Assembly: GCF_014205895.1 (NCBI RefSeq) | Contig: NZ_JACHFC010000001.1 | Coordinates: 310,001 to 374,000, forward strand | Source: Borreliella lanei | GTDB lineage: Bacteria > Spirochaetota > Spirochaetia > Borreliales > Borreliaceae | Direction of reading: 5' to 3' | Length of the DNA stretch: 64,000 nucleotides | Shown here: positions 10,531 to 18,195 of the stretch, in pieces | How the letters are laid out: each line of letters begins with the position of its first letter | How positions within the stretch are numbered: position 1 is the first letter of the stretch | Notes under the pieces: model-generated | Told to the model about the DNA's origin: nothing | Databases searched by the model: none | Seen by the model: the letters and a program-made list of their open reading frames with translations, nothing else | Made by a program: the position numbers and the translations under genes

Positions 10531-10717
10531 GTATACCCCAAAATTAAAACTTTAAATTTCAATCCAATTAAGCTTACGCTTAAGAAGAACTCACAAATCA
10601 TAATAAAATATACTTATTTGCATTAAAACAAACAAAAACATTAGACTAAAATAAAAATTATTAATGCCTGGCTACAAAGCTATTTCTAAGCCATTGTTTT
10701 AAATCTCTTAAACTATT

Positions 10718-11587
10718 TTAATTATAATTAACAAAGCAATATAATGAGCCTTTGGTTAAATAGTAATAATTAAACATTGCCAAAAAAACTAAAAATCCAA
10801 GAATAGCAAACAAATTGCTTTTTTTTCTAATACTTCCAAACTCTACTATCTTAAAATATGAAGCTAAATATAAAAAAAATCCCAAACCATAAACTATTTT
10901 AAAAAAAAGGCCACCTAAAAATCTATCAAAAGAAAAAATTAAATCTGAAAAACATGGCACATATTTAAAACCCCAATAAAGAAAAGACGTGAAAAAAAAT
11001 AATAACACAATGGTCCCTAAAAAGAATATCAAAACCTTAACAAAAGGATGCGTTTTAAAAGCTATTCTAAAAAACATAAAGATTGGAAAAATAGATAAAA
11101 AATTAAAATAACGAAAAAAGAAAAAATCAGAAAGATATCTTAATTCTAAGAATACAGCACCCCCACCTCTTAAAAAGAATGCATTATCTAGAAATAAAAA
11201 AATATTAACTCCTAAATAATAAAAAAATATTAAAATCAAAGGTAGAGCAAATAAATATTTAATTAAATTAAAAAAATAATGCTCAAAAGTTGAAACGGGC
11301 AAAGATAAATAAAGAATATTTCTAAACGGATCGTGAATTACTTTGTAATAATCACACATAGTAAAAATCGATATAATCAAGGTTAAAATAAAAATTTTAG
11401 GAGCAAAAAATTTTAAAAAATCAGTTGCTGAAAAATTAAAATAAAATCTAACAAGCAAATAAGATATAAATATCATTCCTAAAATTTGAATTATTAATAA
11501 AGTATAGAATTTTTTATTATAAACAAAATCCAAATAAAATAAATTCAAAAATCTTTTTAAACTAAACATCTTTTTTAAGCTAAACAT
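10718..11587 (-). CDS. ABC transporter membrane subunit, putative
   Basis: A 289-residue, highly hydrophobic protein with about six membrane helices (near 28-48, 64-85, 105-130, 155-172, 184-204 and the last around 255-275). Sequence alone does not place it in a named permease family, but it lies directly downstream of an ABC ATPase gene: its ribosome site GGAGAGG lies inside the end of that gene and the ATG follows nine bases later, so the two are translated together. The N-terminus repeats an 18-base unit, giving two ATG codons (11587 and 11569); the first has the ribosome site. Substrate unknown. Confidence 0.75.
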   Translation of the reverse strand: MFSLKKMFSLKRFLNLFYLDFVYNKKFYTLLIIQILGMIFISYLLVRFYFNFSATDFLKFFAPKIFILTLIISIFTMCDYYKVIHDPFRNILYLSLPVSTFEHYFFNLIKYLFALPLILIFFYYLGVNIFLFLDNAFFLRGGGAVFLELRYLSDFFFFRYFNFLSIFPIFMFFRIAFKTHPFVKVLIFFLGTIVLLFFFTSFLYWGFKYVPCFSDLIFSFDRFLGGLFFKIVYGLGFFLYLASYFKIVEFGSIRKKSNLFAILGFLVFLAMFNYYYLTKGSLYCFVNYN

Positions 11588-11593
11588 CTTTTA

Positions 11594-12400
11594 TTACCTC
11601 TCCTTTTTATTTTTAGTAACATATAAAAAGAAAAACTCAATATCAACAACTTCAGCTCCATTACTACTCTCAAAATAAAGCGCCTTAAATCCATCCTTAT
11701 TTTTTTCATAATATAATTCATTTCCATTAAGTTCGCTAATAATTTTAATCTTATAATTTTTATTAATATAAGATATTGAATTGGAAAAAAGAATTGACTT
11801 TTCCCCAACAATAATCAAATAATCCACAGCTCCTGTCAAATCCCTTACATTGTGACCTGTAATAAAAATGATTCTATCCTTTAAATTAGAAAGCATATTT
11901 CTAAAAACATTTTTCGAAACAATATCAAGACTATTTGTTGGCTCGTCAAACAATAAGCAAGAAACATTTGTAGCCAAAGAGAATGCAATAATACTTTTTT
12001 TCTTCTGCCCAAAAGAAGCTGAAGATAGATCAAGAGAAATATCAAGATCAAAATCTGATAAATATTTTTTAAAATCTGCCTTATTAAAATTTGGATAAAA
12101 TATAGTCAAAGCTTTGCTGTATTCAGCTAAAGACAATTTAGGAAGTGAAAATTCTTCAGGAATAAAAAACAAATTAACTAAATTCAAGGGATCTCTTGGA
12201 AAAGCTGCTAAAGAGTTAAACAAAACTTTCCCTTTTATGGGCTCCAAAAGTCCACTTATAAGTTTAAGCAAAGTTGTTTTTCCAACGCCATTTTTGCCAA
12301 GAAGCAAATAGGCTTGAGGAGTCTTAATGTTTAAATTTAAATCTGAGTAGACTTCTTTTCTTCTATAGGAAAATTTTACATTAACAGCCTCAATAGCCAT
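11594..12400 (-). CDS. ABC transporter ATP-binding protein
   Basis: ATPase subunit of an ABC system, 268 residues. Walker A is LLGKNGVGKTT at about 33-42, Walker B is CLLFDEPTNSLD near 150-160, and the signature motif is degenerate (SFGQKKK rather than LSGGQ), which is common in export or drug-type systems. A switch histidine is seen in ITGHN. ATG at 12400 is chosen because AAGGAG lies five bases upstream; an in-frame GTG six bases earlier would overlap that site. It forms a two-gene unit with the membrane subunit at 10718. Direction and substrate of transport cannot be told from sequence. Confidence 0.9.
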   Translation of the reverse strand: MAIEAVNVKFSYRRKEVYSDLNLNIKTPQAYLLLGKNGVGKTTLLKLISGLLEPIKGKVLFNSLAAFPRDPLNLVNLFFIPEEFSLPKLSLAEYSKALTIFYPNFNKADFKKYLSDFDLDISLDLSSASFGQKKKSIIAFSLATNVSCLLFDEPTNSLDIVSKNVFRNMLSNLKDRIIFITGHNVRDLTGAVDYLIIVGEKSILFSNSISYINKNYKIKIISELNGNELYYEKNKDGFKALYFESSNGAEVVDIEFFFLYVTKNKKER

Positions 12401-12463
12401 AAACACTCCTTAATATATTAAAGGTCAAAATATAAAAAAAATACTTAACTCAAAAATATAAAT

Positions 12464-13528
12464 TCAATTTTTTATAAAAAATTTATAAATAAATATAGAA
12501 AAATTTACATAAAGCCTTGAGCTAAAATTCCAAATTTTTAGCATAATTCTAGGCAAAATTTGAATTTCATTAAATCCAAAACTTTTTGCATATTCATAAC
12601 AATCTTGAAATTCAGATAATCCTTTAATCTCATCAAGAACAGAAATAAGCTTTTCTTTATAAGCACTATACACAAGCTTATCCGGAATATTCCAACTAAT
12701 AATATAAATTTGCTTAAAAGAAATAAAATAATAAAATTGCAAGAAAAATTTTTTATACAAATGTTGACACTCGTTAAAAATACCTTCTTTTTTTAATAAA
12801 GTTTCCATTATATTAAGAGATAATTTAGACTTATGTAAAACACTAATAGAAGAACTCATGCTTCCCATTCTTTGGAAATTAGTATAAAAATAATTATTTA
12901 CAAAAGAAACCTTAGCGGCTTTTAAAAAAATTTGCATAACAAAAACTATATCTTCAAATACTACATTTTGCTGCCGAATATTATTCTTTAAGATTAATTC
13001 TCGTCTAATCAATTTATCCCACAAAGTTCCAACAACAAAATTTTTCCTTCCAAAAGTTGCATAAACAGTAAAAAGCAAATTTTTAAACGCCTCCTTACCT
13101 GTTAATGGATAATTGGGAAAAGGAAGCAGAGATTTTCTTTTTACATTTATCGCAAAAAAATAAATATAAAATTGAGAGCAAACAACATCAGAATTGTCTG
13201 CTTTTGCTCTATTATATAGAACTTCAAGCATAGTGCTCTCTACAGAATCATCACTATCCCAATAAATAACATATTCCCCTTGAGCCTCAGAAAGTCCCTT
13301 GTCTCTAGAAGCAGGAAGTCCCATATTTTTTTGACTAAAAATCTTAATAAAGCTGTACTTATTGGCATATTTTTCTGCTATCTCTAAACTACCATCATAA
13401 GAACCATCATTAATTAATATAATTTCTTTATCTTTTAATGTTTGATTAACAGCATCCTTTATCATTGCATCAAGAGTTTCAGCCGAATTAAAAAAACAAA
13501 TAATAACAGAAACTTTATACTTATGCAC
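12464..13528 (-). CDS. Family 2 glycosyltransferase
   Basis: A GT-A fold glycosyltransferase of about 354 residues. The N-terminal 120 residues have the GT2 pattern: VSVIICFFNSAETLD, then IILINDGSYDGS, SQKNMGLPASRDKGL and the acidic metal/nucleotide site YWDSDDS. The C-terminal half is poorly conserved and ends in a hydrophobic stretch that may associate with membrane. The start is set at GTG 13528 because GGAGG lies five bases upstream; a TTG 12 bases earlier would swallow that ribosome site. Stands alone on the minus strand. The acceptor is unknown; a glycolipid or surface glycan is likely for an organism that makes galactolipids. Confidence 0.88.
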   Translation of the reverse strand: MHKYKVSVIICFFNSAETLDAMIKDAVNQTLKDKEIILINDGSYDGSLEIAEKYANKYSFIKIFSQKNMGLPASRDKGLSEAQGEYVIYWDSDDSVESTMLEVLYNRAKADNSDVVCSQFYIYFFAINVKRKSLLPFPNYPLTGKEAFKNLLFTVYATFGRKNFVVGTLWDKLIRRELILKNNIRQQNVVFEDIVFVMQIFLKAAKVSFVNNYFYTNFQRMGSMSSSISVLHKSKLSLNIMETLLKKEGIFNECQHLYKKFFLQFYYFISFKQIYIISWNIPDKLVYSAYKEKLISVLDEIKGLSEFQDCYEYAKSFGFNEIQILPRIMLKIWNFSSRLYVNFSIFIYKFFIKN

Positions 13529-13740
13529 AATATCCTCCAAAATAAAAACTGCTAAGCAAAATCAAAGCTAAAACACTTTACAGCAAATTCTTTTAATTTT
13601 TTGCATAACAATTAAATTGTAATATATAATCAACAAGTTTGTATTTTTTTAAACTCATTTTTAATGAAAAGTTTAGCAGAAATTGCTATATTATTAAAAG
13701 CAAAAAATTTAAAAAACATTAACCTAAATAAGGAGCTTGA

Positions 13741-14430
13741 ATGCTTGAAATAATAAGTCTTGGAGGAGGAGTAATAAATTCAAGTCAAATCAATATAGAA
13801 TTCATTAAAAACTTTAAAAACTTTGTTTTTAAATGGTTGCTAGAAAATGAAAAAAGAAAAATCATTTTAATAGTTGGTGGAGGAAGAGTTGCAAGAGAAT
13901 ACCAAGACGCTTATAAAAAAATCAACCCTGATTTTAAAGTTCATGAGCTTGATGAAATTGGAATAATGTCAACAAAGTTAAACGCAGAATTTCTGTGTAA
14001 AGTAATGAATCCCCTTTGTAAAGACAAAATTGTCACCAATCCCTTAAAAAATTTTTCTTTTAAAGGGAAAATACTAATTGCTTCCGGATGGAAATCGGGA
14101 TTTTCAACAGATTACATTGCCGTAAAATTTGCAGAAAAATTTAATAAAAAAGACATTATAAATATAACAAACGTAAATCAAGTTTATGATAAAGATCCAA
14201 AAAAATTTAAAAACGCAACAGCTTTTAAAAAATTAAATTGGGAACAACTGCAAAACATTGTAGGCCAAAAGTGGAATCCAGGCTTAAATTTGCCTTTTGA
14301 CCCAATAGCAACAAAACTCTCTTCAAAACTTGGGCTTACCCTTTACATAGTAAATGGGAATAATATTGAAAACTTAGAAAAAGTTTTTAACAAAAATAAT
14401 GATTTTTTCGGCACTGTTATAGTAAAATAA
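13741..14430 (+). CDS. pyrH: UMP kinase
   Basis: Amino-acid-kinase-fold enzyme that phosphorylates UMP to UDP. The 229-residue protein begins with the glycine-rich ISLGGGVIN, then VGGGRVAREYQ, and has the nucleotide site NVNQVYDKDPKKF near 140-152. It resembles the shorter archaeal-type UMP kinases more than the E. coli enzyme; that subtype judgement is from memory. ATG preceded by AAGGAG at good spacing. The stop codon lies eight bases before tRNA-Leu(CAA), so the tRNA is probably processed from the same transcript. It feeds the CTP synthase encoded nearby. Confidence 0.93.
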   Translation: MLEIISLGGGVINSSQINIEFIKNFKNFVFKWLLENEKRKIILIVGGGRVAREYQDAYKKINPDFKVHELDEIGIMSTKLNAEFLCKVMNPLCKDKIVTNPLKNFSFKGKILIASGWKSGFSTDYIAVKFAEKFNKKDIINITNVNQVYDKDPKKFKNATAFKKLNWEQLQNIVGQKWNPGLNLPFDPIATKLSSKLGLTLYIVNGNNIENLEKVFNKNNDFFGTVIVK

Positions 14431-14438
14431 AAGTTAAT

Positions 14439-14522
14439 GCCGGTATGGCGGAATTGGTAGACGCGTCAGACTCAAAATCTGGTGAGGGCAACTTCGTGTC
14501 GGTTCGACTCCGACTACCGGTA
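14439..14522 (+). tRNA. tRNA-Leu(CAA)
   Basis: An 84-nucleotide class II tRNA. The acceptor stem pairs GCCGGTA with TACCGGT (position 1-72 is a G-U pair), the anticodon stem is TCAGA/TCTGG around the loop CTCAAAA with anticodon CAA, and there is a long variable arm (TGAGGGCAACTTCGTG region) as expected for leucine. The T arm contains GGTTCGACTCC. CCA is not encoded. It follows the pyrH stop by eight bases with no visible promoter between, so co-transcription with pyrH is likely. Confidence 0.96.
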
Positions 14523-14788
14523 TTTTAATTACCTTCTTAGAAACTTTAAAATTATTAAGCCTTGCTAATAAAATAATTGATTCTTCTAAAAAAATTTTCT
14601 TTCATAAATTACTTGTTTATACTAATAAAAATTTATATATAGCCCTTATGATTAATAAAATTTAATATTATTACAATAAGAATAAAACATCCTATTCAAT
14701 ATGCTATCTTTATTCTAAAATAACATATTGAAAATCATTTTAATTATAATAAAACTTTAAAGCCTACAAATTAATTACAAATATAAAC

Positions 14789-15163
14789 TTAAAATATCTT
14801 TGAGATTGTTTTCATTAGAGCTTCAGGATTAAAAGGTTTAACAAGCCAACCAGTAGCACCTGCTTTACGACCCTCATCAACCTTAGATTGCTCAGACTCA
14901 GTAGTAAGAACAAGTATAGGAACAAAGCTGCCAAATTCTCTTATCTGTTTAATAACACCAATACCATCTAAATTAGGCATGTTGATATCTGTAATAACAA
15001 GGTCAAAATCTTTATCTCCTTGCCCAACTGCTTCTTTAAACTTTAAAACCCCTTCTAAACCATCTTTTGCTTCTGAGACTCCAAAACCGTTTTGTTCTAA
15101 AATATAAGCAACGCTTTGCCTTATTGCTCTATTGTCATCAATAACCAAAATTCTTTTTTTCAT
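14789..15163 (-). CDS. cheY-2: Chemotaxis response regulator CheY
   Basis: Single-domain receiver of 124 residues. The acidic pair D9-D10, phospho-acceptor D59 in ITDINMP, the T87/T88 switch residue and K109 in LVKPF are all present. Last gene of the cheW-STAS-cheA-cheB-receptor-like-cheY operon; 39 bases separate it from the previous gene and AGGAG precedes the ATG by eight bases. In B. burgdorferi the regulator at this locus has been reported to matter for infectivity rather than for chemotaxis in culture, so a motor-binding role should not be assumed. The sequence itself gives no clue to the output partner. Confidence 0.95.
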   Translation of the reverse strand: MKKRILVIDDNRAIRQSVAYILEQNGFGVSEAKDGLEGVLKFKEAVGQGDKDFDLVITDINMPNLDGIGVIKQIREFGSFVPILVLTTESEQSKVDEGRKAGATGWLVKPFNPEALMKTISKIF

Positions 15164-15202
15164 CTAATTTTCTCCTAAAACCCTCCCAAAAGTATATAAA
15201 AA

Positions 15203-16978
15203 TTAAAACAAAATTACACTACCCTCATCAAAGGAATGAACATCCTTGGCTTCCTCTATCAAAGATAATAAGTGTTTTTTATGAACAAATAAAGTAAATC
15301 GATTAGCAATTCTATTAACAAATTCTTTATCTTCAATCTCAATAGATTGAATTCCAACCTTAGATAATTCTAGATTAAGATTGAAATTTATTTTGCTTTC
15401 CATATTGCTTAAAAAGTTGTCTATATCCAAAAGAGAATTTTTTAAATTTCTAACATTGTAGACTTCTAATTTCATTTCTTCAAATATTTCCATAAATTCA
15501 ATTGAAAAAACTTCATAAGATAAAATATTATCAATAGCTATATTCTTAATATCAAGAATATCATTTTTAATTTCCATAAATAATTTTTTAAATTTATTAA
15601 AATAATTTTTTTCAAGATAAAATCTATTGTCATAATCCTTAACAACTTTTTCAAGAAAAAAGATTATTTGATCTAAAAATTCTATTCCCTTGGTAATATT
15701 AGAATCAATTTCTTTTATAATCTTAGACATTTCTGAAATATTGCCTTCCATGGCTTTAAGTTCCGATCTTTTGACAACTTCTATCTTTGAGGCTATATTA
15801 ATGTTTTGAAACCTAGCAGAAATAGCTGAAATATTTGAAAACATTAATTCTAATGATTTTATAAGCTTAACCTGTTCATAATATAAATTCAAAAAATTAG
15901 AATTATTCTTCTCAACATCATCAATTCTTCTAAGCAGATCAGACAAAATGCTAGAAAATTGTTCTATTATTTTAGGAATGTCTATGTATAAAGAATTGTC
16001 AGCCCTTAAATCGTTAATAGTTTGAATAGAACTAAGAGAGGAATCAATAAATTTCTCAAAAACAGTATAATTTTTTTCAAGCTTTTCAAGAACATCTTTT
16101 ACTATAACTTTTGATGTATCAGTAAAAACTGATAAAATTTTTAATTTTTGGATCTCGCTTATATCTCTAAATTTAAAAACATCAATATTAGAATACATAA
16201 TATTTAAATGTTGCAAAGATTGAGTTAGTCTATCTTGGAACTGAAGATAAGAAATAGAATTTACAAGTTTAAACTTAAATTCAGATAAAACTTTTAAAAT
16301 ATCATCATAAAGAGCAATAACGCTTCCTATTCCATCTGAAAAAGCATCTATTTTTTTCATTAAATTATCTCTAAAATCTTCAAGAATTTTATTTTCAGCC
16401 GTATTGCTTTCATATACTTGATTTTTAGCCCTATCTAAACCAATTTTAACTTCTCGCCCCTTGCTTGTAAGTTGATCTGCCTGTTTGATCATAGATTGGG
16501 TTAAAACCTTAATTTCACTTGTAATATAAGAAAAGGCTCCACCGGCCTTACCCGCTCTCATAGCAACTGTTAAAGTATTAATAGACATTATTTCCATATC
16601 AAGAGAACTTTTTTTCATCCTTTCAATCACATCTTCAAGTATTTCTATATCTTTAACCTTACTCCGTATTATGCTAAATTGAGACTCAAGAGAAGTTGTT
16701 GAAGAATTAAAGTAAGCAACAAAATCATCTAATGCTCCTATAATTTTAGCTATAAAATTATTCAAAGAAGCATCATTATCAAGATCAAGATTGGAAATCA
16801 AATCAATACTAAAAGATAAATCCTTAGAATCTTTAGAAATTTTTTCTATTAATTTAGGAATTGATTTGCTTAAATTTGAATAAATATGCCTTGTACTCTC
16901 ATCAAAAGCTTCAAGTTTATGAAATAAGGTTGCCAAATAATCGTTGGCATCAAAAACCCCATTATTGTCATTATCCAT
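15203..16978 (-). CDS. Cytosolic protein with two receptor-like hairpins
   Basis: A 591-residue, almost wholly helical protein without signal peptide or membrane helix. Residues about 128-170 read like a degenerate chemoreceptor signalling tip (MEIMSINTLTVAMRAGKAG, followed by a YITSEIKVLTQ stretch), and residues about 382-425 give a second, weaker copy (FQNINIASKIEVVKRSEL, then SEMSKIIKEI). The gene lies between cheB and cheY; its ribosome site AAGGAG lies inside the end of cheB. It may therefore dock with the CheA/CheW of this operon or act as a decoy. No methylation-site pattern or ligand domain was recognised. Function not known; alternative is a structural coiled coil. Confidence 0.8.
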   Translation of the reverse strand: MDNDNNGVFDANDYLATLFHKLEAFDESTRHIYSNLSKSIPKLIEKISKDSKDLSFSIDLISNLDLDNDASLNNFIAKIIGALDDFVAYFNSSTTSLESQFSIIRSKVKDIEILEDVIERMKKSSLDMEIMSINTLTVAMRAGKAGGAFSYITSEIKVLTQSMIKQADQLTSKGREVKIGLDRAKNQVYESNTAENKILEDFRDNLMKKIDAFSDGIGSVIALYDDILKVLSEFKFKLVNSISYLQFQDRLTQSLQHLNIMYSNIDVFKFRDISEIQKLKILSVFTDTSKVIVKDVLEKLEKNYTVFEKFIDSSLSSIQTINDLRADNSLYIDIPKIIEQFSSILSDLLRRIDDVEKNNSNFLNLYYEQVKLIKSLELMFSNISAISARFQNINIASKIEVVKRSELKAMEGNISEMSKIIKEIDSNITKGIEFLDQIIFFLEKVVKDYDNRFYLEKNYFNKFKKLFMEIKNDILDIKNIAIDNILSYEVFSIEFMEIFEEMKLEVYNVRNLKNSLLDIDNFLSNMESKINFNLNLELSKVGIQSIEIEDKEFVNRIANRFTLFVHKKHLLSLIEEAKDVHSFDEGSVILF

Positions 16979-16980
16979 TA

Positions 16981-18138
16981 TTAAGATCTCCTTAGAACAT
17001 GATCTGCTATTTCGCTTAAAGGAAGGATTTTGTCTACAGCCCCTATTTTTATAGCTTCCATTGGCATACCAAAAACAACAGAAGTTTCTTGATCTTGGGC
17101 AATAGTATAAGCGCCATTTTTTTTCATTTCAAGCATACAAACAGCACCGTCATCTCCCATTCCTGTAAGGATAACTCCAATAGCATTAGAGCCTGCATAC
17201 ATTGCAGCAGACCTAAAAAGTACATTCACAGAAGGCTTATGTCTACTAACAAGAGGTCCATCTAATAGGTTTACAAAATAATTTCCGCTACTATATTTTA
17301 CAATCAAATGATAACTTCCATTAGCAATTATTACAAGACCTGGACGAAGAATGTCTCCATCCTCAGCTTCTTTAATATCAATATTAAACTCATTGTTTAG
17401 GTTTTTTGCAAAAGATTTTGTAAACCCTCCAGGCATATGCTGAACAATAATAATTGGGGGAGAATCTTTTTTAAAAGACCTTAAAAAAATTCTTAAAGCC
17501 TCTGTACCGCCTGTTGAAGAGCCTACAACAATAATTTTACTGGTTTTGCGCTTATTGATAAGACCTTGATATTTAATAATAACATCCGGATCATTTTTGG
17601 GAGCAAAATTAATAACATCAGAAACTCTATAACTTTTTCTTATACTTGAATCATTTAAACTATTTTCCCTCAACTCTACTTTAGAATTACTAGAAAAATC
17701 GGGTGCTTGAATCCTTTTAACTTCAAAAGAAGATATTAATTTATTTTTGCCTAGATTTTTCAACTCCAGCTTTATTAAAGCTAAATACTTACTGCGAAAT
17801 AAATCAACTGTAAGCTTAAAATTAAGCTTATTTATTATTAATCTAACCTTTTCCTTGCTTTGTTCAAGACATCCAAAATTTGGAAACATTTCATTTTGAG
17901 CAATAAATACAACTGGAAGAGATATGTTATTAAGAACATTGTTTAAAGAATTCCCAAAATTAGATCTTGCTGTATTCTCATCAATAATAACTAAATCTGG
18001 AAACTTTTGTAAAAATACATTAATAAGATTTAAAGAATTAAAACCAGCATTTAATATCTCAACATCATTATCTTTAGAAAAAGCTCTAACAAAAACCTGC
18101 TTTATAAGACCTTGAATATCAATTACTAATATCTTCAT
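16981..18138 (-). CDS. cheB-2: Chemotaxis methylesterase CheB
   Basis: Receptor glutamate methylesterase/deamidase, 385 residues. The C-terminal catalytic domain has the serine of GSSTGGTEAL, the histidine of QHMPGGFT and the aspartate of TGMGDDGAVCM. The N-terminal receiver has phospho-acceptor D53 in VIIDENT but only one acidic residue at D7 (VIDIQG) where most receivers have two, and no clear KP motif, so its phosphorylation may be weak. A roughly 65-residue linker joins the domains. Lies in the chemotaxis operon between cheA and the receptor-like gene. No cheR is present in this window, so the methyltransferase partner is elsewhere. Confidence 0.94.
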   Translation of the reverse strand: MKILVIDIQGLIKQVFVRAFSKDNDVEILNAGFNSLNLINVFLQKFPDLVIIDENTARSNFGNSLNNVLNNISLPVVFIAQNEMFPNFGCLEQSKEKVRLIINKLNFKLTVDLFRSKYLALIKLELKNLGKNKLISSFEVKRIQAPDFSSNSKVELRENSLNDSSIRKSYRVSDVINFAPKNDPDVIIKYQGLINKRKTSKIIVVGSSTGGTEALRIFLRSFKKDSPPIIIVQHMPGGFTKSFAKNLNNEFNIDIKEAEDGDILRPGLVIIANGSYHLIVKYSSGNYFVNLLDGPLVSRHKPSVNVLFRSAAMYAGSNAIGVILTGMGDDGAVCMLEMKKNGAYTIAQDQETSVVFGMPMEAIKIGAVDKILPLSEIADHVLRRS

Positions 18139-18195
18139 TATTATATTTTAATATTTTTAACCTTTAAAACCAAAAATCTACATTTTCTATTTTCT

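Noticed and set aside
11575..11811. Second minus-strand frame inside the ABC ATPase gene
   Set aside because: It lies wholly within the ATPase 3-prime end and permease start; lysine/leucine-rich composition is that of a shadow frame.
14523..14788. Search for a small RNA or riboswitch between tRNA-Leu and cheY
   Set aside because: The 266 bases are AT-rich with no clear stem of useful GC content, no promoter pair and no conserved motif.
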